DNA of 32,252 nucleotides from Verrucomicrobiaceae bacterium (GTDB lineage: Bacteria > Verrucomicrobiota > Verrucomicrobiia > Chthoniobacterales > JAATET01). The notes under the pieces were generated by a model. The model searched no databases, was not told where the DNA came from, and saw only the letters and a program-made list of their open reading frames with translations. Positions 23,374 through 31,035 of this stretch are shown here, piece by piece. The stretch covers positions 1-32,252 of the forward strand of contig JAIYAZ010000039.1 in assembly GCA_027488755.1 (NCBI GenBank), read 5' to 3'. The position numbers and the translations under genes were made by a program. Position 1 is the stretch's first letter, and each line of letters starts with the position of its first letter.

Positions 23374-26300
23374 ATGGTCATCCAACTCGATAAGCCCTTG
23401 CGGTCCGGCCGGAATCCCCGAAAGCCAAAAGCTTTCGCGGCCATTCTGAGCCTCGTCGCCCCGGACCACGGCTACAACTTTGATCGGATCGCCGACCTTC
23501 CCCCAACTCGAAAGAGAATCCGGTATAAAGATGATCCGGCGGAGGCCGTGATTGATACCTTGTCGGCCAACCTGAGCTCGTGGGAGCCAGTGCTGCAACG
23601 GCCCAACTCCATCGCCGTTTTGCGCCGACTGTTCGAGCGCCGCAAGTTCGCTGACCGCGAATCCCTCCAGGACCAAGAAGCGGCATCCCGGGTCTGCCGC
23701 CGCCTCTTCAATCTGGTCGGGGCCGGTCACATCGACGACCCGAGGAACCTTGATCAAATCGAGGCACGAGTCAGGGCCTCCGATGGGCTGCCGGGGCTTT
23801 CGCCTTTTGGCCCCGACGAGCACTTCCATGCCGCGACCGGCGAGTATCTCAGCCGTTTCCCGGATGACGTGCAGCGATACTGGCGGGATGCGCCATGGCC
23901 CTATGAGCTCAACAAAGGCGAGCCCGACCTGGATCCCGCGGACGCGCCGATACGGGATCCCGCGGAGGATCGCCGATTTTGCCTCGCCGATTCGGCTCTC
24001 TACCGCGATCAGGCCCGCACCACGGAGTCCTACGCGCTCAACCCGCGCAATCTGCATCTCGCGGCAACGCTGGTCACACTGCTCGACGACGGTGACCCCG
24101 CCGAAATGCCCGCTCGCAAAATCGCGAGTTACGCCGCGTTCGGGCTTTGCTTGGGCAGCGGCATGAAAATCGAGAAGTGCCTCGAGGTTGTCCTTCGTCC
24201 CGGCGCCGAAGGCGCCGCGGATGCGCCCGCCCGCTACGACGCCGAGACGGGGTTGGTGTGGGTTCAGATTGGCACCTACCGCCACGCCCTCTCGGGGCGG
24301 ATCCCCCGCCAGGATGTGCCGGTGCCGCTGCCGGACTTCGCCCGCAAGTATGTTGATGCCGTCGTGCGTTCGGGCGCCGACTCGATCGCGATGGCCCTTA
24401 AAAATGCCCTCGGGGGCAAACCCCGGAAAAACTGGACACCGCTCAACAGTTTGAGGGCCGACGCGCCGAAATGGGAAAACATCTCCTGCGGGAGCGACTG
24501 CCGTCGTCTCCACATGGCCGTCGCCTACATTGCGGTGGTCCAAGCGGACCTGCCGCCGGCTTGGTTGGGCCTCATCCGCGGCGATCACGTCAACCCGTAC
24601 CGGAGCGACAGCAGTTACATCGGCTATTCGCGAGCGGAGCACTGCAAAAACCTCCTCACCTTCCACCAAGAACTCGCCCGTTTTTCCGGACGGCCCTACC
24701 ACATATCGGTCTCGGCGATCCCCAAGATCCCGCCGCTCGCGGCCGAAGTCCCGGACGGAGCAAACGTTTTTTCCGCGTTTGTCGAGCGGGCCGAAGCCGC
24801 CACCACCCAATCCCAGCTTTGGCGGCTCGCAGACGTCATCACGCTCCAAGCTCTCGGGACGAGGCAATTTCTGGAGCAACCCCATGCTCCGTCGCTTCTT
24901 GCCGGCGACGGGACGATTGCGCTGCTCGGAGACAAGAGCGTAAACGGCGAGAAAGTCCGCGAGCGCCCGGTTGCCGTCTGCGAGCCGGTGATGGCTGCCA
25001 TGAGATTGGTCGGGGCGAATTGCGGCGACACCGATCTCAACCGGGAGGTTGGCTACCGCGATGCCAAGACCGGCGAGATGGTGACCTACCGCGATGTGCA
25101 AGACCCCGAGGCGGAAGGCGATCGATGGGTGGTTTCCCCACGGAATGCGTTGCGGAAGGTGTATATCAGCGAGTCGAGCAAGTTCTCCCCCTACCTCAGC
25201 CAGGAAAACTGCGGCCACGGCACGTCCACGACCGCCGCGAGCGGTCCGTTCGGTCTGATTCCGATCGATCATCACTTCGCGCAATCCCGCCGAATTGCCG
25301 AAGCCATCCTGGAAAAATGCGGGTTCGAGCGCGCGGTAACGGCCTACCGCGCCGCAAAAGAACGACTCGGAGCAGGCGACATTCCGAGCGTGACATCGTC
25401 TCGCACCGAGTTGCTTGAGTGCGAGGATGCGAGCGGGATCTTCGCGGTTCCGACCGTTCGCGAGCTTGAGCGCGTGCAGCAGGCGCGCGAGGCGATCCGC
25501 TCCACGCCGGTCTCCGCGTTTACCCTGCCCGACGTTCGCAAAGCGCTTTTTGTCCTCCTTACGATGGGTGGAGTCCTGCCGGTGGAATACCTTCGTCGCG
25601 GAGATTTCCGCCGCTACCTTTGCCCGAACTCGTTTTTTTGGCAGGGGGGCAACCTCTGTCTCGATACCCCCATTCGCCAACGCGACCGCAAAATGGGCAA
25701 GATTCCGCTTCGGATCCCGCCGGACCTTGCACCCGCCATCCTAGACCTGCTTGCCCGCTTCAATTCCCTCTCACCCGGCTCGCAGTCCAGCCGCGCCGAA
25801 ATCTTCCGAGCGCGTGACCTTCAGCAGCGGCCGGTCGCCCAATTTCTGCGTCGATTTTGCCCCGAACTTCGCGGCACCCGCATCGCCGACATATCCACCT
25901 CAATCAACAGTAGCGGAAACTGGCTCTGCCTCCTCCGGCAACCCAGCGCGATCGTGTGCGGCTTACTCAACAAACTGATGTTTCCCCTCGACTACGTCAG
26001 TCTTCCGAGCCTTTTGGATTTGTCTGAGGGAGACTTCCTTTCGGTCACGGGCGGCCCCTGGATTTGCCCCTACACGCAGTCGGCAGCGGCAAAAAAACGG
26101 GAGCGGCTTGCCATCCCCATCCTTGATCTGTGCCGCGGTATCAAGGAGCCGCGAAGGGGGCGGCCGATCGTCATTCCACGGTACATCCCGCGCGACGACA
26201 ATGGGACCCCCTGCCCGCCGGAATCGTGGACCGACGAGGTGTGGATTAAGTTCCTTCGGGAATTCCATCCCGAAGCCTCTCCCGAACAACTCAAGATCTG

Positions 26301-27327
26301 GCTTGAGCGCCGCGGCCTCGGTGAGATGGCCTCGAGGGCCAGCACGTTTTGTCGCGGCATTCACGCGGCGCGGGCGGCCTCGCTCGGCTCGCCCGTCCGC
26401 CTCCTCAAATCCTCCCAGGCTCCCGCGTTTTTTACTCGCCTCAGACCGCACCTCACCCGCGAGCAGATGATCATCTGTCTGCTTTGCTACCTGTTCGGCG
26501 TGCGTTCCGCCGAGGCGGCTTCGTATCTCGTGGGAGACCTCCGCTGCATCGGCGATGCCATTTCGCTCATCGACCGGGGAACAAAAACGCGCCGAGCAAA
26601 CCGTGTGATCGACGGCCATCTTTTCATTGGTGACGATGCCAATTCCCAACTCCTGCTCCGCGAACTCCAGTCGCACCTCGAAGCCCTGCGGCGCGAACGC
26701 AAGAGGCGCGATGGACTGCAAGAGCCGTTGATTCCCCCCAAGAAGAGAGGAGCGGTCGCCAATAAAATCAATGCCCACCTTCGGCGCCTCAATGCCGAAG
26801 ATACCGCAGCACTTCCCGACCATCTCAAGTGTCTTGCCGGCCGCTTCAGTTTGCATTCGTTCCGCCACGCCTGCGCAGTTCGGGTGGTCACGGAAGTGGT
26901 CCGCACCGCTTACAAATCCAACTATCTGAACAAACTCTGCAGCGTAGCCCGCCAACTGGGACACACTTTGGGGTGTTTGATTGGCACTTACGTTGGCGGT
27001 GCACTTATCCTGATGCCGCTCCCGGAGGAACCGATAATTGAGTTTGCTCAACCAACGTCCGCAGAGGATGGGTTGCCCGAAGCCGAGTTGGCTCCCGTTG
27101 AATCAACCCCCATAAGTTTACCTCTTGGAGATTACCTGCCGATTTTCCCGCTGGAACCGCCCACAGAAAAAAAACGGCCAGGATCTTCGAAGGTTTCTCA
27201 AAACTGCCGACGTAAGACCGTTCCGGCTGGGCAAAAATCCGATGGATCTGGCCGGAGCAGTCGCAAGAAGAACACACGGTGTCTCGACTTGCCAGGTCAG
27301 ATCTACATTGCTTATATTTCTCCGTGA
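23374..27327 (+). CDS. Giant protein (1317 aa) with C-terminal tyrosine recombinase domain
   Basis: This protein is roughly three to four times larger than ordinary integrases. Its C-terminus (about 1020-1215) has the complete tyrosine recombinase signature: R1044 (FGVRSAE), K1071 (GTKTRR), H1161 and R1164 (LHSFRHA), H1197 (QLGHTLG) and Y1206 (GTYVG). Two earlier segments may be degenerate repeats of the same fold without catalytic residues. One is near 710-870 (LLTMGGVLPVEYLRRGDFR, IPLRIPPDLAPAI). A weaker one is near 245-440 (ASYAAFGLCLGSGMKIEKCL). The first 230 residues are novel. It is translated 6 nt after the 372-aa gene. About 120 residues follow the tyrosine; the last 70 or so are low complexity and basic, so the end may have been altered. 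It lies directly upstream of the attC array. A mobilisation role is likely; its target site is unknown. Confidence 0.82.
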   Translation: MVIQLDKPLRSGRNPRKPKAFAAILSLVAPDHGYNFDRIADLPPTRKRIRYKDDPAEAVIDTLSANLSSWEPVLQRPNSIAVLRRLFERRKFADRESLQDQEAASRVCRRLFNLVGAGHIDDPRNLDQIEARVRASDGLPGLSPFGPDEHFHAATGEYLSRFPDDVQRYWRDAPWPYELNKGEPDLDPADAPIRDPAEDRRFCLADSALYRDQARTTESYALNPRNLHLAATLVTLLDDGDPAEMPARKIASYAAFGLCLGSGMKIEKCLEVVLRPGAEGAADAPARYDAETGLVWVQIGTYRHALSGRIPRQDVPVPLPDFARKYVDAVVRSGADSIAMALKNALGGKPRKNWTPLNSLRADAPKWENISCGSDCRRLHMAVAYIAVVQADLPPAWLGLIRGDHVNPYRSDSSYIGYSRAEHCKNLLTFHQELARFSGRPYHISVSAIPKIPPLAAEVPDGANVFSAFVERAEAATTQSQLWRLADVITLQALGTRQFLEQPHAPSLLAGDGTIALLGDKSVNGEKVRERPVAVCEPVMAAMRLVGANCGDTDLNREVGYRDAKTGEMVTYRDVQDPEAEGDRWVVSPRNALRKVYISESSKFSPYLSQENCGHGTSTTAASGPFGLIPIDHHFAQSRRIAEAILEKCGFERAVTAYRAAKERLGAGDIPSVTSSRTELLECEDASGIFAVPTVRELERVQQAREAIRSTPVSAFTLPDVRKALFVLLTMGGVLPVEYLRRGDFRRYLCPNSFFWQGGNLCLDTPIRQRDRKMGKIPLRIPPDLAPAILDLLARFNSLSPGSQSSRAEIFRARDLQQRPVAQFLRRFCPELRGTRIADISTSINSSGNWLCLLRQPSAIVCGLLNKLMFPLDYVSLPSLLDLSEGDFLSVTGGPWICPYTQSAAAKKRERLAIPILDLCRGIKEPRRGRPIVIPRYIPRDDNGTPCPPESWTDEVWIKFLREFHPEASPEQLKIWLERRGLGEMASRASTFCRGIHAARAASLGSPVRLLKSSQAPAFFTRLRPHLTREQMIICLLCYLFGVRSAEAASYLVGDLRCIGDAISLIDRGTKTRRANRVIDGHLFIGDDANSQLLLRELQSHLEALRRERKRRDGLQEPLIPPKKRGAVANKINAHLRRLNAEDTAALPDHLKCLAGRFSLHSFRHACAVRVVTEVVRTAYKSNYLNKLCSVARQLGHTLGCLIGTYVGGALILMPLPEEPIIEFAQPTSAEDGLPEAELAPVESTPISLPLGDYLPIFPLEPPTEKKRPGSSKVSQNCRRKTVPAGQKSDGSGRSSRKKNTRCLDLPGQIYIAYISP

Positions 27328-27683
27328 ACTTGAAGTCTCGATCGCTTCGACGACCAAGGGCGGCAGCATCCCGCGACATTGCAAGTAGTGTCGCTCACTG
27401 CATCAACATTTCGATTTAAGTACACACCTTACTGTTGTTCTCATCCGAGCTGTCCCGCTGATTTCCTTGTCGCACCTCTACCTCCGGCAAAAGCTCGAAC
27501 GTGCGATAGGTTCTCGACACAGGCTCGTTGTTTTCCAAGAAGGTCCGCCCCTCAATCTCCTCGAGGTATCCACCTACAACAAGCTCAGTCTATAAAGTAG
27601 ATCACAACGCTCAAGCGTTGGCCTACTTTTGTCTATTTAACCATACCCCTTTCCCTCCAATTTACTGTTAGGCTAAAATCAAA
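27328..27683. other. Spacer between the giant recombinase and the first cassette gene
   Basis: Composition drops sharply to AT-rich here. No credible gene is present. It contains an intrinsic-terminator-like hairpin (27595-27631) and, just before the first cassette ORF, a consensus integron core site GTTAGGC (27667-27673). No matching left-hand inverse core (GCCTAAC) is seen in the preceding 130 bp. Confidence 0.5.
27595..27631 (+). terminator. Intrinsic terminator-like hairpin
   Basis: AAAGTAG (27595-27601) pairs with CTACTTT (27624-27630), and CAACGCT/AGCGTTG pair perfectly inside, followed by T-rich sequence. It lies about 270 bp beyond the giant recombinase stop and just before the cassette array, so it probably ends read-through from the recombinase operon. 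Symmetry means it could also act on the other strand. Confidence 0.6.
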
Positions 27684-28328
27684 ATGCTTGTTGTCGCAAC
27701 TATCTGTTTGGCTCTCGGCTTTTTGCTCGGATACTCGCGCAGCTATTACATTCACAAACGCAACCTCGGGGAGGCGCTTGTCATAGAGCAAATTCGCAAA
27801 GTCGCGAAAATGCCGTTTCACTTGATCAACAATGTCACTCTTCCAACTCAAAGTGGATCGACACAAATTGATCACATATTAGTTAATAGATTCGGAATTT
27901 TTGTTATTGAAACAAAACACTATAAAGGTTGGATTTTCGGAAACATGCACAGCCCACGCTGGACTCAGGTTATCTATAGATTCAAAACTTCATTTAGAAA
28001 TCCGATCCTACAAAATCACGGACACATTCTAGCACTCAGAGCGATTTTCACGCTTCCGGATGAAGCCTTCTATAACTTGGTCATCTTTTCAGGAGGCGCT
28101 GTTTTTAAGTCGGATCTCGGTCCCGACGTAATTGTCGCCGCTCAAATACAATCATACTTGAATGAAGATCGGGAAGTAATATTTGACGAGCGTAAACTCG
28201 CCTACATTGTTGGCAGAATTGAGATGACTCGTCTTTCACGCTCGACTGAGACGGACGAGTATCATGTTAACTCGCTTGTCCGTAAGCTCAAAAATGCAGC
28301 TCAGCAAGACGCTGCAGCTAACCCCTAG
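27684..28328 (+). CDS. Cassette gene: membrane-anchored NERD nuclease-like protein
   Basis: This 214-aa protein has one N-terminal membrane helix (about 1-20, LVVATICLALGFLLGY). A NERD domain (about 27-145) follows, with the nuclease-like pattern QIDHILV (D63), FVIETKHYKG (E76, K78) and a later WTQ. NERD domains are thought to cleave nucleic acid; anchoring at the membrane could place it to meet incoming DNA, which is speculation. Its last codons (QDAAANP) and stop are supplied by the attC site. The start lies 10 nt after the integron core site GTTAGGC. It is the first cassette of the array. The helicase at 2187 also has a NERD domain, but the two proteins are otherwise unlike. Confidence 0.82.
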   Translation: MLVVATICLALGFLLGYSRSYYIHKRNLGEALVIEQIRKVAKMPFHLINNVTLPTQSGSTQIDHILVNRFGIFVIETKHYKGWIFGNMHSPRWTQVIYRFKTSFRNPILQNHGHILALRAIFTLPDEAFYNLVIFSGGAVFKSDLGPDVIVAAQIQSYLNEDREVIFDERKLAYIVGRIEMTRLSRSTETDEYHVNSLVRKLKNAAQQDAAANP

Positions 28329-28427
28329 GCGCACACTGGACGCTATTGTTCGGACCGATCGGCCTTTCCTTAACCCCTCACCTTACGCATGGCCTCCCGT
28401 TCGGGGTAGCTGAGCTTGGCGTTCGGC
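28299..28427 (+). other. attC recombination site 1
   Basis: The inverse core is degraded (GCTCAGC at 28299, versus GCCGAAC in the others). The left arm GCTGCAGCTAACCCC and right arm GGGGTAGCTGAGC pair with the extra G characteristic of attC. The right core GTTCGGC (28421-28427) fits the GTTRRRY-like consensus loosely, with a C in one purine position. It contains the stop of the NERD cassette gene. Confidence 0.82.
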
Positions 28428-28455
28428 TATAACAATCAATCCATCCTAAATTACT

Positions 28456-28755
28456 ATGTCCGTCAAAATCTCAGTCAAATACCCAGAAGCTTCAGAATCA
28501 ACACCTGACACAGACCTTTCCATACTAAAGTCTGTTGAAGAGATTATTAAAGATAATGGAGTCAGAATTTTTTGCTCCACATCAAATTACACTTGGCGGC
28601 TCTCAAAAAGTTATGATTGGGACAGTTTTTATATTTTAGAAAAGGACTATGACAACACTCAGATCATCGAAATAGGGATAAGAGAAATTCGACGAATTGG
28701 ACCTGAGAAATTCAAGGATCGCTTGATTGAAAGATCGCATCAAGATTCACAATGA
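28456..28755 (+). CDS. Cassette gene: hypothetical acidic protein (99 aa)
   Basis: This 99-aa cytoplasmic protein is of unknown function. It is acidic and predicted mixed alpha/beta, with a central beta-rich part (GVRIFCSTSNYTWRLSKSYD) and a polar helical end (RRIGPEKFKDRLIERSHQDS). It fills the second cassette alone, and its TGA is immediately followed by attC 2. The start ATG lies 29 nt after the core of attC 1. No family is recognised, as is usual for integron cassettes. Confidence 0.7.
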   Translation: MSVKISVKYPEASESTPDTDLSILKSVEEIIKDNGVRIFCSTSNYTWRLSKSYDWDSFYILEKDYDNTQIIEIGIREIRRIGPEKFKDRLIERSHQDSQ

Positions 28756-28884
28756 GCCGAACAAGGCGCTGCAGCTAACCCCTAGACGCGCACTGGGCGG
28801 TTTCGCTTCGACCGACCGGCTTTTCCCTCACCCCTATCTTTACGCTTAGTCGCCCGTTCGGGTTAGCTGAGCTTGACGTTCGGT
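28756..28884 (+). other. attC recombination site 2
   Basis: This is the most complete copy. The inverse core GCCGAAC (28756-28762) pairs with GTTCGGT (28878-28884). The arms GCTGCAGCTAACC and GGTTAGCTGAGC pair perfectly apart from the extrahelical G. Total length is 129 bp. Confidence 0.88.
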
Positions 28885-28910
28885 TATAAAAATATTTGAA
28901 CATCCAGCTT

Positions 28911-29135
28911 ATGGGAGTCATCGATAACACGACACATTCATTTCGTTGTCCAAACTGCCAAAAAACAGAAATAGTCAAAATTCTAGATAAAGGTTCTGTT
29001 TGGAGCGCTTCATGGTGGCAAGCAGGCCCAATATTGAATGATTTCAATGTCATATGGACAGGGGGAGGTAGAACCGAGCCAAAAATTGAATCTGCAATCT
29101 GCAAAATATGCGGCACATACGTCACAGTAACATAA
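28911..29135 (+). CDS. Cassette gene: small zinc-ribbon protein (74 aa)
   Basis: Two CxxC knuckles, CPNC at about residues 14-17 and CKIC near 65-68, frame a segment rich in Trp and Gly. This suggests one zinc-binding ribbon of the kind used for nucleic-acid or protein binding. I chose the ATG at 28911; a TTG at 28896 would add five residues. It is the first of two genes in the third cassette and lies 26 nt after attC 2. The function is unknown. Confidence 0.65.
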   Translation: MGVIDNTTHSFRCPNCQKTEIVKILDKGSVWSASWWQAGPILNDFNVIWTGGGRTEPKIESAICKICGTYVTVT

Positions 29136-29201
29136 CAATTGAAGCAAATTCTCCGACATAATAATTAGACATTCATAACCACAAGCAAGTCCTGGCATTT
29201 T

Positions 29202-29705
29202 ATGAAAACTAAAAGTCTCACCTCCGTAATCTCTCTCTGTTTATTTCTTTTTGTGCAGGAATGCCTTTCGCAGAGCTATGACATAACGATTCACGACGCT
29301 AATGCTCCCACGAGAAAAGAGAAGGATTCCCAGCGACTTATAGATGCTACTAAAACCTATTCTGATAGCATGCAACAGTTATCAAAATCAAAAATGGAGC
29401 TTGAAGAACATCAAGCACGAATGCGGCTAATGAAGTTGGAGGAAGAACAAAAAAGGAAGGAATTAGGCATCAGTTCTTCAGCGACAGCTGAAAAACAAAT
29501 AGTCATTTCCGAGAGAGAGTTCCTCCAAATTATTACAGAGTTTGTAAAATACCGAGCCGTAATCGAAGGCTTGAAACGCGACTATCCCACTGAGAAAGCG
29601 AACATCGAAAAGAGAATGATTCAAGCGAATGATGGTGCCGCAGATTTCGCAAAGTCTACCCTAGATAAATGGGTTGCCGAACAAGGCGCTGCAGCTAACC
29701 CCTAG
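29202..29705 (+). CDS. Cassette gene: secreted coiled-coil protein
   Basis: This 167-aa protein has a signal peptide (LTSVISLCLFLFVQECLSQS, cleavage near residue 23). A long charged helical region (about 45-100, QLSKSKMELEEHQARMRLMK) is probably a coiled coil, and a second helical segment lies near 108-160. It would be periplasmic. The last residues (EQGAAANP) and stop are encoded by attC 3, the same tail as in the NERD cassette protein. No family is recognised. It follows the zinc-ribbon gene inside the same cassette with a 66-nt gap. Confidence 0.72.
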   Translation: MKTKSLTSVISLCLFLFVQECLSQSYDITIHDANAPTRKEKDSQRLIDATKTYSDSMQQLSKSKMELEEHQARMRLMKLEEEQKRKELGISSSATAEKQIVISEREFLQIITEFVKYRAVIEGLKRDYPTEKANIEKRMIQANDGAADFAKSTLDKWVAEQGAAANP

Positions 29706-29811
29706 ACGCGCACCGACCTATTTTGTTTCGACTGACCGGCCTTTCCCTCACCCCTCTCCTTACACTTGGTCACCCGTTCGGGGTAGCTGAGATTGACACT
29801 ATCCGTTAAAA
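29676..29811 (+). other. attC recombination site 3 with altered right core
   Basis: The inverse core GCCGAAC (29676-29682) and the left arm are intact. The right arm continues GGGGTAGCTGAGATTGAC, but the core GTTCGGY is not at the expected place. A GTTAAAA seven bases after GATTGAC (29805-29811) is the best candidate. It may recombine poorly. It supplies the end of the coiled-coil gene and almost directly abuts the next start codon. Confidence 0.75.
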
Positions 29812-29814
29812 AAC

Positions 29815-30312
29815 ATGAACCACATTATCCAGACTTGTCTCGCTGTCCTCCTTTCCACCAGCATGTGCGCCTGCAACATTACGAGCGGTTCGCGGATTGT
29901 AGTAGGAACGACTCGTGCAGCCATCGCCCCTGAGAACGTTAGAGTTTATCTGCACCCGCCAGCCAAATACGAAGAAATTGCCATCCTTAACGCAACCAGC
30001 AAAAACGCCTTTGCTAGCGATCAAAGTCTTACTGATTCAGTGCTACTACAAATGAAGAAAGATGCAGCCAAATTAGGTGCGAATGGCATTCTGCTTTCAG
30101 GCGTCGGCACACAACAGATTGGCTCTGTAGGGCAGTCATTTGGAAGTGCATCGGCATATACGACCGCATCGGCTTCAGCTTATCGATACGGAAATTCCGT
30201 CAACGCTTATGGCACCGGAACAACTAATGTTTATGGAAGCGGAACCACGTTCAATACTCCAATGTTTCAGAAGGTCTCTGGTGGTATGGCAATATTCGTC
30301 CCCCAGGAATGA
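29815..30312 (+). CDS. Cassette gene: probable lipoprotein, YdgI/RcsF-like small-domain candidate
   Basis: This 165-aa exported protein has an N-terminal hydrophobic segment (IIQTCLAVLLSTSMCAC). The Cys could be lipidated, although the lipobox is not canonical. The core (about 45-100, YEEIAILNATSKNAFASDQS, then AAKLGANGILLSGVG) is like small envelope domains that start with a 'KYEEIG' strand and end 'LGANAIL'; the family is uncertain. A Ser/Ala/Tyr/Gly-rich low-complexity stretch follows (about 108-145). The start lies 3 nt after attC 3, with no room for a ribosome-binding site. The next gene overlaps by 4 nt, an operon within one cassette. Confidence 0.65.
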   Translation: MNHIIQTCLAVLLSTSMCACNITSGSRIVVGTTRAAIAPENVRVYLHPPAKYEEIAILNATSKNAFASDQSLTDSVLLQMKKDAAKLGANGILLSGVGTQQIGSVGQSFGSASAYTTASASAYRYGNSVNAYGTGTTNVYGSGTTFNTPMFQKVSGGMAIFVPQE

Positions 30313-30851
30313 GTGAGTCGGATAATGTAATTAATCGATTCTCCGCACTTCTTTTGCTGGCCGCCTTGATGTCGTGTCAGGCACGGCGTCCCTCGGCTGA
30401 TTTTCCATCTTCCTACACTTACAATTCAGATCTAGCAACCACTTCCATCATACCAGATCCAGTTCCGACACCTCCTTCTCCACCAACAGTCTCTTCAAGA
30501 TTCCAAGCATATACACGCATCAATCCGAACTATCACTATCCAGCGATTGCCCCGACACCAGACGATTTAACATGGGAGATGCGTCGGCTACGACGCAATG
30601 CCGACCAATATGACTCCGATGAGTATCGCAGAAGACTGCGGCGATTACAGAATGATACGGAGGACATGTCCGCCCGTGAACAAATGCAGGCAAGAGATTC
30701 TAACGTCTATGACGATGCAGCAGATCAGCTAAGAAGAATGCGACGCGATATCGATTTCGATCCACCCTCCTACTATCGAGACAGTGACGACTATGACCGC
30801 AGATTGAAGCGCATGGAGTCAGATATTGAGCTCGATTCCATACTCGAGTAA
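30309..30851 (+). CDS. Cassette gene: lipoprotein with charged arginine/aspartate-rich repeats
   Basis: This 180-aa protein has a signal sequence and a credible lipobox (LLLAALMSC, lipidated Cys about residue 23). A Pro/Ser-rich linker (about 40-70) follows. The charged C-terminus carries three loose repeats of the form YDSDEYRRRLRRL, YDDAADQLRRMRRD and YDRRLKRMESD. The repeats suggest a coiled or calcium/peptide-binding structure, but the function is unknown. The start overlaps the preceding gene's stop (ATGA). The stop lies immediately before attC 4. Confidence 0.7.
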   Translation: MSESDNVINRFSALLLLAALMSCQARRPSADFPSSYTYNSDLATTSIIPDPVPTPPSPPTVSSRFQAYTRINPNYHYPAIAPTPDDLTWEMRRLRRNADQYDSDEYRRRLRRLQNDTEDMSAREQMQARDSNVYDDAADQLRRMRRDIDFDPPSYYRDSDDYDRRLKRMESDIELDSILE

Positions 30852-30965
30852 GCCGAACAAGTCGCTGCAGCTAACCCCTAGACGCACACCGGCCGATCGT
30901 GCTTCGACCGACCGGCTTTTCCCTCACCCCTCTCCTTACGCTTGGTCGCCCGTTCGGGGTAGCTG
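30852..30965 (+). other. attC recombination site 4, truncated by IS insertion
   Basis: The inverse core GCCGAAC (30852-30858), the left arm GCTGCAGCTAACCCC and the central part match the other sites. The right arm stops after GGGGTAGCTG at 30965, where the IS inverted repeat begins. The remaining arm and core would lie beyond the IS, outside this window, if the insertion was simple. Confidence 0.82.
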
Positions 30966-31035
30966 TGGCCTGCCCCCGGAAAAGAGGACGGTTCAAAAGT
31001 GGAGTTTTGCAGGTTAGAACGAAAGCAGAACGAGC

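Larger units (their letters stand above)
27667..30965 (+). mobile_element. Integron cassette array (CALIN-like), cut at its end by an IS
   Basis: Four copies of a roughly 130-bp imperfect palindrome follow the coding sequences at 28299, 28756, 29676 and 30852. Each starts with a GCCGAAC-like inverse core, continues GCTGCAGCTAACCCC and ends GGTAGCTGAGC...GTTCGGY. The two arms pair except for one extra G on the left arm, the extrahelical base typical of attC. Cassettes are therefore 27668-28421, 28422-28878, 28879-29805 and 29806 onward. All ORFs point the same way. There is no integron integrase of the classical IntI type in the window. Genes are AT-rich compared with flanking DNA. Confidence 0.85.

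Noticed and set aside
23164-25680. 838-codon antisense frame in the giant recombinase gene
   Set aside because: It spans the recombinase coding sequence and its partner's end, has no recognisable domain and contains long charged low-complexity stretches; it is a GC-driven shadow.
22249-30965. A classical integron integrase (IntI) for the cassette array
   Set aside because: The only complete recombinases are the 197-aa single-domain enzymes and the 1317-aa protein; none has the size or layout of IntI, so I call the array CALIN-like within this window.
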